Positions 32,540-42,245 of a stretch of 64,000 bases of DNA are shown piece by piece. Numbering within the stretch: position 1 is the first letter of the stretch; every line of letters begins with the position of its first letter. The position numbers and the translations under genes are program-made. The notes beneath the pieces were generated by a model. That model saw nothing but the letters and a program-made list of their open reading frames with translations. It was not told the DNA's origin and searched no databases. Origin of the DNA: Candidatus Azobacteroides sp. (GTDB taxonomy: Bacteria > Bacteroidota > Bacteroidia > Bacteroidales > WRGA01); the NCBI GenBank assembly GCA_021201815.1, contig JAJQEC010000144.1, positions 828-64,827 of the forward strand, given 5' to 3'.

Positions 32540-33886
32540 ATGACTAACACAAAAAAATACAGGAAAGGCCTGCTGGCCTGTTGGATAATGAATTTCCTTT
32601 TTCTTACCGGAGCCATTGCTCAGAATGATGAATATCAATATGTCGATTTCAATCATGGGCAATACGATAAGGAAAGTGAATGGATTCAGGCGATCAGTAT
32701 TATAGAACCTGCCTGTCGTTCGGATATACAGGGAAATGTAACCATTCGTTTCAAAGCGGAAAATATGCAGACAGTAAATGCATATTGCTGGCAGCAACCG
32801 ACTACTGACCATCCTGACCGTTGGGGACACCGGGTAAACCTTACTCCAGGTGGAATCCGGCCGGGACAGGATGGCACGGGAACGTTTATTTTTCCTGCCG
32901 ATGAGTTTCCCGCGGGTCCTGTAAATATCCGGATATTTGCTTCCAATGAGTCTACCGGAAAAAAAGACCTTTTTGAACTTCAATTATACAATAAAGGAGG
33001 CGTAAAATGGAATCAGGGAATTCCGGCACAGGATCCCCCTGCGGCGAAAGGCCTGCAATTGGTATTCTCAGATGATTTTAACGGGCCGTTATCGATTTCC
33101 AATGACGGAAGGAATGCCCGGTATTGTGCACATAAACCTCTGGACGGAGATTTCAGCGGATGGCAGTTCGCGGATGTGGACGGGCCGGATAATCCTTTTG
33201 AGCAGCGGGATACGTATTTGCGGATCAAAGCCCGGAAAGAACCCAGAACCAAAGGTAGCTCCGGTATTATAGCCTCTGTAAATATGGATGGGGAAGGATG
33301 TTGGGTAAAAGCACCCTGTTATTTGGAATGTCGCTTTACAGCTCAATCCGCTCCGGGAACATGGCCGGCTTTCTGGACATTAAATGCATTCGATGGTACC
33401 GCAGGGGATGAACTGGATATTATTGAAGCGTATGGAGGAATGGGAAAAGGAAATCCTAATTTTGATAATGGATATTGCATTGTCAGCCATTTCTGGGGAC
33501 AGAAAAATCCGGACGGAACCCCAAAGAGAGATTATGATACCCGTGTACCCATGACTACCCTGGGTGGAAAATCAAACTGGTCGGAAACTTTTCATACGTA
33601 TGCAGTATATGTAGGAATAGAAGAAACGATCTATTATTTTGATGACATGGAAGTATTGCGTCATCCGACAAATGATAAATCTCGTGACAAACCGATTTTC
33701 TTCCTTGTCAATTATGCCATCGGAGGAATAAGCGGCTGGCCGATCGATCTGGAACGATATGGTAATGGAACGGACATGTATGTAGACTATATACGTGCCT
33801 ACGCACAGGAACCGCTGGATTACAAAGTGCCACAGGAGGCTATCAAAGCACATCACGAGAGAAGGAAAAAAGAAGCGCAGAACTAA
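32540..33886 (+). CDS. Secreted GH16 family glycosidase
   Basis: Endo-acting beta-glucanase/galactanase-type enzyme. Signal peptide about 1-28 (ends AIAQ). Residues ~35-150 form an N-terminal Ig-like domain (ESEWIQAISIIEPACRSD). The GH16 jelly-roll is about 172-425, with the catalytic signature ELDIIEAYG: Glu291 nucleophile, Asp293, Glu296 acid/base. Neighbouring elements (PGTWPAFWTLN, IDLERYGNGTDMYVDYIRAY) agree. Family 16 covers laminarin, lichenan, agar, carrageenan and others; the substrate cannot be chosen from sequence alone. 61 bp from the GH2 gene, so probably co-transcribed. Confidence 0.92.
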   Translation: MTNTKKYRKGLLACWIMNFLFLTGAIAQNDEYQYVDFNHGQYDKESEWIQAISIIEPACRSDIQGNVTIRFKAENMQTVNAYCWQQPTTDHPDRWGHRVNLTPGGIRPGQDGTGTFIFPADEFPAGPVNIRIFASNESTGKKDLFELQLYNKGGVKWNQGIPAQDPPAAKGLQLVFSDDFNGPLSISNDGRNARYCAHKPLDGDFSGWQFADVDGPDNPFEQRDTYLRIKARKEPRTKGSSGIIASVNMDGEGCWVKAPCYLECRFTAQSAPGTWPAFWTLNAFDGTAGDELDIIEAYGGMGKGNPNFDNGYCIVSHFWGQKNPDGTPKRDYDTRVPMTTLGGKSNWSETFHTYAVYVGIEETIYYFDDMEVLRHPTNDKSRDKPIFFLVNYAIGGISGWPIDLERYGNGTDMYVDYIRAYAQEPLDYKVPQEAIKAHHERRKKEAQN

Positions 33887-33921
33887 AAGCGGAAAATAAA
33901 GCAGATGAGCTACCCACCACT

Positions 33922-33975
33922 CTCCCCTCGAAGAAGGGGAGTCCCTTTTGGCTTCGCCAAAAGGGGTGGGGTTTC
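33922..33975 (+). repeat. Double-hairpin repeat, complete copy
   Basis: Hairpin 1 is CTCCCC / GGGGAG (33922-33927, 33936-33941). Hairpin 2 is a 10-bp perfect stem CCCTTTTGGC / GCCAAAAGGG (33943-33952, 33956-33965) with loop TTC, followed by GGTGGGGTT. The same architecture with different, compensated stems occurs at 34050-34108 (opposite orientation) and 53791-53847. It may also end the GH2-GH16 transcript. Confidence 0.75.
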
Positions 33976-34049
33976 TTCAAGCCCAGTCGGGTAACCGGAC
34001 AAAAATAAGAAGAGCTTCTTGGTAATGATCTGAATTATTTATCTGTGGG

Positions 34050-34108
34050 TTAACCCTTCCCCTTTTGACAGGGTCAAAAGGTACTTCCCTTCAGGGAAGG
34101 GAAGAGTT
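34050..34108 (-). repeat. Double-hairpin repeat, inverted copy
   Basis: Stems CCTTTTGAC / GTCAAAAGG (34061-34069, 34073-34081) and CTTCCCTTC / GAAGGGAAG (34084-34092, 34096-34104), each with a 3-nt loop AGG. Read on the minus strand it matches the copy at 53791 in order and spacing. Confidence 0.75.
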
Positions 34109-34168
34109 GGGGGTGCCAGAAAAGCATTTATTTGATATAAACTTCAGTACAGAAATATAGAACCACGT

Positions 34169-36169
34169 ATGAAAAACCGGAATATTTATTTGTATATATT
34201 ATCTTTTATTTTTTCCCTGCACTTGTCAGCACAAGAGCAACTGACAAATATTCCGACTTTTTACATTACTACGGATGATGGAGGAGCAGTAACCAGCAAG
34301 GACGAATATAAAAAAGGATATTTGTCCGTAAAAAGTACAGATCCTTCCGAAGAATTGAATATTGTTACGGAAATAAGGAAAAGAGGAAATTCCACATTCG
34401 GGATGCCCAAACCTCCTTTCCGAATCAAACTCGATAAAAAAACTCATTTACTTAATTTACCGGCAAGAGCCAAAAGCTGGGTGTTATTAGCAAATTATGC
34501 GGACAAAACACTCATCAGAAATGCCCTGGCATGTAAAATAAGTGAAGAATTAAGCGGGCTGGAGTTTGATCCTGCTGCCCGTTTTGTGGATGTCGTATTA
34601 AACGGAGAATACCTGGGGAACTATATGCTCACGGATCAGATGGAAGTAAATGAAGGGCGGGTTCCGGTAGAAGAACACTCTACAAATAATATAACCGGGG
34701 GATATTTGATAGAGGTAGATGGCTTTGCCGGTTCGGAACCTCTCTGGTTCTCGACAACAAGAGGAGTTCCGGTAACGATAAAGTACCCGAAATACGATGA
34801 GATCAATGAGGAACAAAAGAATTACATCATAACCTTTACCAAGCAGTTTGAAACCTTATTATTCGCTTCCTATTTCACTGACCCGGAAAGGGGCTATCGT
34901 TCCATGGTAGATGAGAATTCACTGATAGACTGGTATATTGCCTGTGAACTTACCGGAAACTCAGATGCTTTCTGGAGTATTTATATCTATAAATACAAAG
35001 ACCAGGACAAATTTTTCTTCGGCCCTTTATGGGATTTTGATATTGCATTTAATAATGACCAGCGCTTGGGAAATGCGACACGGAAGCTGATGCGGGATGC
35101 GGCACACGATCCGAAGACATGGATTAGGCAATTGTGGCAGGATGACTGGTTTAAAGAAAGTGTCCATAAAAGATGGCTGGAATTGATTTTCGGTAGAAAT
35201 ATGCAAAAAATATTGCAGGATTATATTCATGCTACCGCAGAGGAAATACATGATTCCCAGAAACTGAATTTTGAAAAATGGCCTGTATTAAACACACGCG
35301 TATATAACGAGGTATACTTATTTCCTACGTATGAGCAGGGGATCGACTATCTTTACAGTTATATAGGAGACCGGATCGAATTTCTGACGGAAAGTTTTTC
35401 CGGCTCGCTGAATGCTCCTCATCCGGAATTTATTCCTGAAGAAAATACCACTTATTACATTGCAAATCTGAAAACAAGAAACCGGATTACCGTACCGGAG
35501 AATATTCCGTCGGAATATATGGAGTTAGAACTCTGGAATCCGCTGGAGGAAGAAGAAAAACAGGAATGGTCTTTTATTCCGGTAGAAGACGATATTTATC
35601 GGATCCTGCATCACACCTCAGGATTGGCTCTTACCGGAAACGGTAGAAATAATCAGCTCATTCTTGCAGCACCTGATCCGGTTGATAAACAACAACAATG
35701 GAAAATAACCCCTGTGAAAAATCGTGTATTCGGGATTGTAAATGAGCATTCGGGTTATTCGGTCAATAATAGCGGAGAAAATATTGAAAATGGCACTCCT
35801 GTCATTGAGTATGATTCCCGGATTACACAAAGTTTCAACCAGCAATGGGTAATTACGGCCGCTACCCTTACAACCGGAACGCATATAAAACCGGCACCAG
35901 TTGCTCAACATCTCATTGTGTATCCCAATCCGGCCACGGACATTGTCAATATACGCTTTCCCGGTTTATCTGAAAAGAATCTGATTACCGGCGAAATATT
36001 CAGCATCGATGGCAAATGTGTGTCCCGTTTCTCGAACACAGTAAGCGCACACCAGGAAGAAATTACGATTCCTCTTTATTCATTAGCCCTTCACTCCGGT
36101 GTTTATTTATTGAAAGTAAAAATTAATGACAAAGTATTTACCGAAAAACTAATTATTCAGGCTAATTAA
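34169..36169 (+). CDS. CotH-kinase-family secreted protein with ricin-like domain and T9SS sorting domain
   Basis: Signal peptide about 1-21 (ends HLSAQ). Residues ~25-400 are a CotH-type (spore coat H) atypical kinase domain: RKRGNSTFGMPKPPFRIKL, SWVLLANYADKTLIRNALA, YLGNYMLTDQMEV, GGYLIEVDG and GPLWDFDIAFNND are all present. Known CotH proteins phosphorylate secreted proteins; the target here is unknown. A ricin-type beta-trefoil follows (about 425-565; HTSGLALTGNG, QQQWKITPV), then a T9SS type A sorting domain (LIVYPNPATDIVNI ... VYLLKVKINDKV). Length 666 aa. A TTTATTTG box at 34137-34144, 25 bp before the ATG, may be its promoter. Confidence 0.85.
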   Translation: MKNRNIYLYILSFIFSLHLSAQEQLTNIPTFYITTDDGGAVTSKDEYKKGYLSVKSTDPSEELNIVTEIRKRGNSTFGMPKPPFRIKLDKKTHLLNLPARAKSWVLLANYADKTLIRNALACKISEELSGLEFDPAARFVDVVLNGEYLGNYMLTDQMEVNEGRVPVEEHSTNNITGGYLIEVDGFAGSEPLWFSTTRGVPVTIKYPKYDEINEEQKNYIITFTKQFETLLFASYFTDPERGYRSMVDENSLIDWYIACELTGNSDAFWSIYIYKYKDQDKFFFGPLWDFDIAFNNDQRLGNATRKLMRDAAHDPKTWIRQLWQDDWFKESVHKRWLELIFGRNMQKILQDYIHATAEEIHDSQKLNFEKWPVLNTRVYNEVYLFPTYEQGIDYLYSYIGDRIEFLTESFSGSLNAPHPEFIPEENTTYYIANLKTRNRITVPENIPSEYMELELWNPLEEEEKQEWSFIPVEDDIYRILHHTSGLALTGNGRNNQLILAAPDPVDKQQQWKITPVKNRVFGIVNEHSGYSVNNSGENIENGTPVIEYDSRITQSFNQQWVITAATLTTGTHIKPAPVAQHLIVYPNPATDIVNIRFPGLSEKNLITGEIFSIDGKCVSRFSNTVSAHQEEITIPLYSLALHSGVYLLKVKINDKVFTEKLIIQAN

Positions 36170-36503
36170 AAATAACAAATACAAAGATGAATAACAATAC
36201 GGCCCGCAAGCAAGGGAATTGTTACTATACAGGACAACTGCTTTCTTACTTACCGGATGAAAGGTAAGCTTTATGGTTGTTGTCATAAGTCAAAATAACA
36301 GGACCATAATGAAACCATACATCCATTTCTCCTGTATCCTCTTTCCATTTTTATAGAAGAAAATAGGAGAAAACTGAAAACCATAATTAACATGACCTTT
36401 AAAAACTCAGGAAAAATAGAATAGAAATAAAAAACAGATAAGCAGACAGAAAATGGTTCTTTACGGAACGATTAAATAACTTAAAACCTTAAATTAATTG
36501 ATT
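36170..36503. other. Intergenic region, nothing firm seen
   Basis: About 330 bp between the CotH-like gene and the next gene. Only a weak 6-bp hairpin (CTTACC / GGTAAG, 36249-36268) is visible, with no clear promoter box or repeat copy. Confidence 0.5.
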
Positions 36504-39026
36504 ATGAAAAATTTAGTTGTTATTTCTTTGTTGGTTGCATTGTTTGCAACGCTAGGGATGTCAAATGACATTGTAGAAAAAAATCTTTTTCAAGAGCACA
36601 AAGGACTGGGAGGGGAGATAGAAATCTTTAGTTCCAGGTTACACTCCGAAGGAGAAGATAATTACCTCACATTTGAAATAGAAGCTCCTGCAACCGGTGA
36701 ATATTATGCATCTTCCTGGATGCTCGGAGGACAGGATGCTACCGGAAAGTTTACCTCATACGACCTGTTGATAAACAATCTTCCTGTCTCCTTAAAAGCA
36801 CAAGCCACCAAAAGTACATGGCATAACGGGGTGTTCACGCATGAAGGCGGAAAACCCGGAACCATCCGGTTGAACAAAGGCCGGAATACCATCTCTTTTA
36901 TAGGGAAGTCTCCGGAAGTGCCTCAGATAGAATATATCCGCTTAGCTTCTGCAAAGGAGAAAGCAATGATTTCCGAGACACCGTATAATGATTTTCTTTT
37001 CCGGATAACCGAAAGAAAAGAAACAGAAGAACTACCGGAATTAAGAGATGTCTGTTATGACAGCAAATATCCCCGCAATCCGCAGAACTATTCTTATGGC
37101 TTTTCTTATAAACTGAATATGGAATATCAATACACGACCCTTATTGTGACCGATTTGAAAGTCGGAGCAAATACCATATCCACTTCTTGTCCGGGAGCGA
37201 AAGTTCCACACGTAGTTTCCGTCTATTATTCTGGTGGCGGGTCTGATAATGCCACGACACAACAGCATGCTTGGGGAATGAAATCCAATAGTTCCTATAC
37301 CACTAATTTATCTTTTACGGCTACCAAAGGGCTGCCCGGCCGTTATTATGTAAAAGTCAGAGCCGACCAACCCGGACAGACGGGGGAGGTTACGCTGGTT
37401 ATTAATGGAAAAACCTATACCAATATGCCGGTGACCTGTTCTAAGCTTGATATGACAACAGAAGGAACGGCAGGAAAAAATAATATTACCTTTTTATGCG
37501 AGGGAACAGAACAACCTCATCTGGTAGTCGAAGACAGAACGAACCCGAATATCATATACGGGTATAATAATACCTATAATTTCACAAAGATAGCAAATGG
37601 TACCGGCCATCATTGCGCACTTTTTGAACCGGCAGGAGGCTGGAATAAAACGGTATATGTAAGTAAATGGTACACCACCGGAGCCACTGTAGCCAAAGGG
37701 GACCTGTATGCAAATTGCCAGTCCTATAACGGGTCAAAAGGTTATCAGAACTGGAAATCCTTACCGTATGTCTCAGGAATTCTGGCAACTCCTCCTGACG
37801 ATAGTTACAATTGTTTTTCCTGGGTCGGCGGAGTGGTAGATACATGGTGGAATCCGGATACCTACTGGGTTGGGGATCCTTATATAAAGGACGCCACAAA
37901 TGCATTAAATGCACTGGACAGATACCTGGGGAATTCTCCGGTGCCGCGCTATTCGGGAGCTCCTTCTTATTGCCGTGGAGCGGGTGCGGTGATTGATATC
38001 TGGGGAATTATGATGCCTGCTCCATCCAGTCCGGGGTTGTTACATGCAGCTATAAAACGCGGAGCTGACCAGCGGCCACACGGATTTGACTGGGAGAGTA
38101 AGATGGGAGCCGGAGAGCGGTTTTTCCATTACCGGGACGGAATCATAGATAATAACAACCGGGAGATCATTTATAGTTACGGGAAATGTTCCGGTCTCAA
38201 GGCTGCTGCTACGGAAGAGACAGGTACCGACGATCTGACCCTTTACGAATCACTGGAACAAAACCTGTCCGTGCTGGAATACCAGCAATTCACGGATGCA
38301 GACCAGGAAATACTCCAAAGCCTGCTCTCGGAAATTCCTTATTCGGATATGCTGGAGTTCGAGAAAAGATATGGAGCCTGGAAAAATACCTGGGAACGGT
38401 TTATACACTCCAGTAGCGTGAATGTGTATAGAGAGAGTGAAGAGTATGAAGAATTTATTTCTTTCTGCAAAGAAAAAGGAAAGCAAATATGGCCACTCCT
38501 GTTTGTAAAATATCCGGAAAAACCCTTTGTAAACCATGTTCCACTGATAGACCTCACATTGATTGGCAAGGAAAGAAGCCAGGCAATATCCGATTCTATT
38601 CTGCAGTATAACCTGCAAAATCTTTATAATGATGAAGGTAGCTATATCGTACGAGATATGCAGTCAAATGAAATGAGATACATCCGGCAGTTGTTACACG
38701 ATGCTTATCAGGAATCCGGTGGCTCATTAAAAAATACTATGCGTACGGAGAAAGTAGCCTATAGTAACAGCTATCCATTTTCTATTTTATACAAACAGGG
38801 GCAGCATAATGTAGAAATCGGCTTTTCTTTTGAGCAGGATGCCATGATCGGTTTATCTGTTTGTGATATCAGTGGTTCGGAAATAGTACAGTTAATAAAT
38901 AAAAAAAGATATGCTGCCGGAGAGCATATATACGACTTTGATACATCCGGGCTATCATCCGGAACGTATTTTGTGAAATATGTAGTAAACGGAATCCTGA
39001 ATGTAAAAAAAGTCCTGATTCCGTAA
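36504..39026 (+). CDS. Secreted multidomain protein with Cys/His peptidase-like core and T9SS sorting domain (paralogue of the minus-strand gene at 6160)
   Basis: ATG 36504 is used (840 aa) rather than the TTG two codons upstream, because the signal peptide starts there (residues 1-20). Architecture matches 6160-8661: N-terminal binding-like beta domain (YYASSWMLGGQD), pre-peptidase-like beta segments, then DDSYNCFSWVGGVVDTW with Cys437, GLLHAAIKRG with His514 and FDWESKMGAGERFFHYRDG at about 528-546. This is the C...H-A...W-x-S-K pattern of DUF7689, an NlpC/P60-like fold. The C-terminal ~70 residues (SSGTYFVKYVVNGILNVKKVL) are a T9SS sorting domain. Enzymatic activity is inferred, not shown. 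Confidence 0.8.
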   Translation: MKNLVVISLLVALFATLGMSNDIVEKNLFQEHKGLGGEIEIFSSRLHSEGEDNYLTFEIEAPATGEYYASSWMLGGQDATGKFTSYDLLINNLPVSLKAQATKSTWHNGVFTHEGGKPGTIRLNKGRNTISFIGKSPEVPQIEYIRLASAKEKAMISETPYNDFLFRITERKETEELPELRDVCYDSKYPRNPQNYSYGFSYKLNMEYQYTTLIVTDLKVGANTISTSCPGAKVPHVVSVYYSGGGSDNATTQQHAWGMKSNSSYTTNLSFTATKGLPGRYYVKVRADQPGQTGEVTLVINGKTYTNMPVTCSKLDMTTEGTAGKNNITFLCEGTEQPHLVVEDRTNPNIIYGYNNTYNFTKIANGTGHHCALFEPAGGWNKTVYVSKWYTTGATVAKGDLYANCQSYNGSKGYQNWKSLPYVSGILATPPDDSYNCFSWVGGVVDTWWNPDTYWVGDPYIKDATNALNALDRYLGNSPVPRYSGAPSYCRGAGAVIDIWGIMMPAPSSPGLLHAAIKRGADQRPHGFDWESKMGAGERFFHYRDGIIDNNNREIIYSYGKCSGLKAAATEETGTDDLTLYESLEQNLSVLEYQQFTDADQEILQSLLSEIPYSDMLEFEKRYGAWKNTWERFIHSSSVNVYRESEEYEEFISFCKEKGKQIWPLLFVKYPEKPFVNHVPLIDLTLIGKERSQAISDSILQYNLQNLYNDEGSYIVRDMQSNEMRYIRQLLHDAYQESGGSLKNTMRTEKVAYSNSYPFSILYKQGQHNVEIGFSFEQDAMIGLSVCDISGSEIVQLINKKRYAAGEHIYDFDTSGLSSGTYFVKYVVNGILNVKKVLIP

Positions 39027-39140
39027 GTATATCATGTATTCCCGTCAGGAACGTAGAAACTCAGTATGCTCTGTTTTTCCCTGTGGATTCATAAACCGCA
39101 TACGTAGAATTGATATATAATACGATTAAATTTAATAACC

Positions 39141-40493
39141 ATGAAACAAAAAAAACTAAAAAGCCTTATTGCGGCTTGTATTTGTACTGTTTTTTTATCC
39201 GGATGTTCCTCAGGCACAACACAAACTTCTATGGATCAGGTGCAGGCAGTAAGTGCCGATGAATTCCTGAGTAGTATGGGAGCCTGTTCCTCCGTTTCAC
39301 GAAGAGGAGAAAAACTGGATGAAACAATTGAAAATATGAAATATACCGGTTTGCGCTGGTTGAGAGTCGGTTACGAAGACAATGCGCCGGTAGAAGATTT
39401 CATCCGTCTGAATAAGGAGACAGGTACCCTGCTCAGCTATGGTCTTTTAAGCGGGCATGCGGATGTCGATCGCCTGGTACGGGAAGCAAAGCAATTGGCA
39501 GAAGCAGGCGCCTTATTGGCACTTGAAGGGTCTAATGAACCCAATAACTGGACGATCACTTATCAGGGTGAAGAAGGAGGAGGCAAACTTTCTTGGATGG
39601 CAGTGGCAAAATTACACCGGGATATGTACGAAGCAGTGAAAAGCGATCCCGTATTGAAGGATTATCCGGTATGGGCTACCTGTGAAAACGGAGCACAGAC
39701 CGATAATGTCGGGTTGCAGTTCCTGACGATACCGGAAGATGCCAATACCCTGATGCCTGCCGGAACTACTTATGCGGATTATGCCAATTGCCATAATTAT
39801 ATAAGCCACCCTTCCTGGCCCGGACTGCATGATAACCAGACCTGGCTCAGCTCTTCTCCCGGACCGGATTGTCCGGTAGACGGCTTATACAGTAATTACG
39901 GACTTACCTGGCTGAAACAGTTTCCCGGCTACACTCCGGAAGAACTGGAAACATTGCCTCGTGTAACTACGGAAACAGGATACGGTATCAATGAAAAAGA
40001 GGGAGTAACGGAAGAGATACAGGCACGTTTATATCTGAACCTGTATCTTTCCCAATTCAAACGGGGTTGGAAATATACCGCTATGTATTTCCTCAAAGGG
40101 CGGGCGAATGAACCGGAACATGAATCTTATGCTTTTTATACATTAGATAATAAACCCAAGCAGGCAGCTCATTATCTGCATAACTTTACTTCTGTTCTGG
40201 CAGACCAAAAGGCAAATAACAACCCGGGCAAACTCGCCTATTATATTCCCGAACAACCCGAAACTACGCATGACCTTCTGGTACAGAAAAGTGACGGCTC
40301 CTTCTTCCTGGTATTATGGGGAGAACGTTTTGCCGGAGGCAAAGATAATATCCTTGTGAAACTGGATAAAAAATATAAAAAGATACAAGTGTATGATCCG
40401 ACACAGGGAACAGCACCGATAGAAGAACTAAAGGATAAAAATGAAGTCTCCCTTACCCTTACCAATCATCCTGTAATTTTAAAATTAGAATAG
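39141..40493 (+). CDS. Clan-A-like glycosidase lipoprotein (paralogue 3)
   Basis: Third member of the family at 21907 and 26755, but a lipoprotein: lipobox LSGC with Cys22, and no sorting domain, so it is anchored differently. LALEGSNEPNNW gives candidate acid/base Glu133, and RVTTETGYG gives candidate nucleophile Glu278. Other shared blocks are CHNYISHPSWPGLHDNQTWL and KYTAMYFLKGR. Length 450 aa is the bare catalytic module. Followed by hairpin 40519-40569. Confidence 0.78.
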   Translation: MKQKKLKSLIAACICTVFLSGCSSGTTQTSMDQVQAVSADEFLSSMGACSSVSRRGEKLDETIENMKYTGLRWLRVGYEDNAPVEDFIRLNKETGTLLSYGLLSGHADVDRLVREAKQLAEAGALLALEGSNEPNNWTITYQGEEGGGKLSWMAVAKLHRDMYEAVKSDPVLKDYPVWATCENGAQTDNVGLQFLTIPEDANTLMPAGTTYADYANCHNYISHPSWPGLHDNQTWLSSSPGPDCPVDGLYSNYGLTWLKQFPGYTPEELETLPRVTTETGYGINEKEGVTEEIQARLYLNLYLSQFKRGWKYTAMYFLKGRANEPEHESYAFYTLDNKPKQAAHYLHNFTSVLADQKANNNPGKLAYYIPEQPETTHDLLVQKSDGSFFLVLWGERFAGGKDNILVKLDKKYKKIQVYDPTQGTAPIEELKDKNEVSLTLTNHPVILKLE

Positions 40494-40518
40494 AAAGGGA
40501 ACTTTTTTAAGAAAGAAC

Positions 40519-40569
40519 ATGCAATAGGGAATTTAATATTCCATAAGTAGTATGAATTTCCTATTGCAT
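40519..40569 (+). terminator. Terminator-like hairpin overlapping a promoter region
   Basis: A 15-bp stem with one mismatch (40519-40533 with 40555-40569), loop 21 nt, followed by TTTTATCTTT. A smaller competing hairpin GGAAT/ATTCC sits inside. Confidence 0.6.
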
Positions 40570-40571
40570 TT

Positions 40572-40579
40572 TATCTTTG
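40572..40579 (+). promoter_or_regulatory. -7 box for the phosphotriesterase-family gene
   Basis: TATCTTTG matches TAnnTTTG and lies 61 bp before the ATG at 40641. No good -33 element and no TTAA array is visible. Confidence 0.4.
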
Positions 40580-40640
40580 TGCATAGATTTCCGAAAAGTT
40601 CGTACCATTTCTTTAATTTGATATAAATCTGACCGAATAT

Positions 40641-41660
40641 ATGATGAAATATCTGACGGCAACTCTTTCCCTTTTTGTATGTTTATTTGTACATACCTGT
40701 TTATTTTCACAACAACATGGTTTTATGATGACAGTGAAAGGTCCTGTTCCTATTGAAAAGATGGGTATTTCTCTAATCCATGAGCATATGTTGCTTGCCG
40801 GTTTTGCAGAAGATGATTCCCTGCGGGAAATCCCGTCGTGGGACAGAGAAAAAGTAAAAGACAAATTATTACTCTACCTGGAAGAACTAAAAGAACCGGA
40901 GGTAACGACCATTGTCGAATGTACACCTGCCTTTATCGGAAGGGATCCGGTATTGCTCCGGATGCTTTCGGAAGAAACCGGCATCCAATTTATTACCAAT
41001 ACCGGTTATTACGGAGCAAATAATAATGGTTCTTTGCCGGCACATGCATTGACAGAAACAGCGGAGCAATTGGCGGAAAGGTGGATAAAGGAATGGGAGA
41101 ACGGCATCGGAAACACAGGCATCCGGCCAGGATTTATAAAAACAGCGGTAGACGGTGGACACTTATCGGAAGTCCATCAGAAATTAATCCGGGCTGCTGC
41201 AAAAACACACCTGGCTTCCGGTCTCGTTATTGCCTCTCATACCGGTCCTGCCATACCTGCTTTTGAACAAATAAGGATTTTACAGGAAGAAGGAGTTTCC
41301 CCGGAAGCATTTATATGGGTGCATGCCCAGGCAGAAAAAGATCCGGAAATTCATGCTAAAGCCGCCCGTATGGGTGCGTGGGTAAGCCTCGATGGGATAA
41401 GTGAAGATAATATCCTAGAATATGTAGCCATGCTCACAGCGATGAAAGAACGGAACTTATTGCACAAAGTCCTTATTTCTCATGATGCCGGTTGGTATAC
41501 CGCAGAAGAAAAAGACGGGGGAGAAATAAGAGGCTTTACGGCTATTTTTGATAAGCTGCTTCCCCGCCTGAAAGAAAACGGATTTAGCGGAGAAGATATC
41601 TCCCGACTTTTAGTCCTTAATCCGGCGAAAGCATTTGAGGTTGCCATACGAAAAAAGTAA
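40641..41660 (+). CDS. Secreted phosphotriesterase-family metal hydrolase
   Basis: Amidohydrolase-superfamily protein with all metal ligands of the phosphotriesterase group: His47 and His49 in LIHEHM, Lys167 in GFIKTAVDGG (the carboxylated lysine position), His200 in ASHTG, His228 in WVHAQ and Asp282 in SHDAG. The signal peptide (about 1-24) makes it periplasmic, which is unusual for the family. Relatives act on lactones, phosphoesters or sugar lactones; the natural substrate here is unknown. A start one codon later (40644) is equally possible. Length 339 aa is normal. Confidence 0.88.
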   Translation: MMKYLTATLSLFVCLFVHTCLFSQQHGFMMTVKGPVPIEKMGISLIHEHMLLAGFAEDDSLREIPSWDREKVKDKLLLYLEELKEPEVTTIVECTPAFIGRDPVLLRMLSEETGIQFITNTGYYGANNNGSLPAHALTETAEQLAERWIKEWENGIGNTGIRPGFIKTAVDGGHLSEVHQKLIRAAAKTHLASGLVIASHTGPAIPAFEQIRILQEEGVSPEAFIWVHAQAEKDPEIHAKAARMGAWVSLDGISEDNILEYVAMLTAMKERNLLHKVLISHDAGWYTAEEKDGGEIRGFTAIFDKLLPRLKENGFSGEDISRLLVLNPAKAFEVAIRKK

Positions 41661-42045
41661 CAATCTATTTTTTTGTTAACTATCTTCAGATATCTTTCTG
41701 AATGGTCATCTTCCCGTTGAATTATATGTATTTATTTACATAACGGAACTTTTATGTTCGGTGTTTCTTCAGCGCCGTGTTGCTTTTTGCCGTGTGCTGA
41801 GGCCTCACGGCTAATGATATGTCGCCACTCCGTGGCTTGTCGGTGAGATGTCCATATACTCTTATATTAGCTCCGCTGAACATGTTGGACGACATTAAGA
41901 GAAACCCTTCCGTGTACTCTCACCACCAAAGGCACCCCCAGACCAGCAATACCAAGCCCATGAGCTGCGTAGCTTTGTGTCGTGAGCTGAGGCCAATGCC
42001 GTTAACTTAAGACTGATCTCCTTCTGTCAGATCGTTTTGTGTAAC
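41661..42045. other. Intergenic repeat region, first part
   Basis: No gene is supported. It contains the two-hairpin module copy C (41789-41836) and a decayed relative around 41960-42000 (GAGCTGCGTAGCT, GTCGTGAGCTGAGGC). Confidence 0.55.
41789..41836 (+). repeat. Two-hairpin module, copy C
   Basis: Hairpin 1 GCCGTG / CACGGC (41789-41794, 41806-41811), a 12-nt linker, then hairpin 2 GCCAC-TCC-GTGGC (41824-41836). Linker length is identical in copies B, D and E. Confidence 0.75.
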
Positions 42046-42057
42046 GGATGCCCTTTC

Positions 42058-42140
42058 TGACTGCAGCGCAGTCACAGCTTCGTAGCCATGGGTGTGAACC
42101 CATGGTCCAAAGGAGGCCACATGCACCACCGCACTGCAGC
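42058..42140. repeat. Palindrome cluster (REP-like)
   Basis: TGACTGC-AGC-GCAGTCA (42058-42074) and CCATGGGT-GTGA-ACCCATGG (42086-42105) are perfect hairpins; ACTGCAGCGCAGT follows near 42131. The motif GGGTTCACACCC (minus strand here) recurs at 42545-42556 next to the same GGCTAC(C/G)AAGCTGT sequence, so these are units of one repeat type. Confidence 0.6.
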
Positions 42141-42245
42141 GCAGTACCGGATCATCCATGTATAACAACCGAGAAAGCCAGTTTTTTTCTGGCACTCCTC
42201 CTAGCGTGCTGGCCTGGTGGAGCACTCCCATCACCTCAGGTTCAC

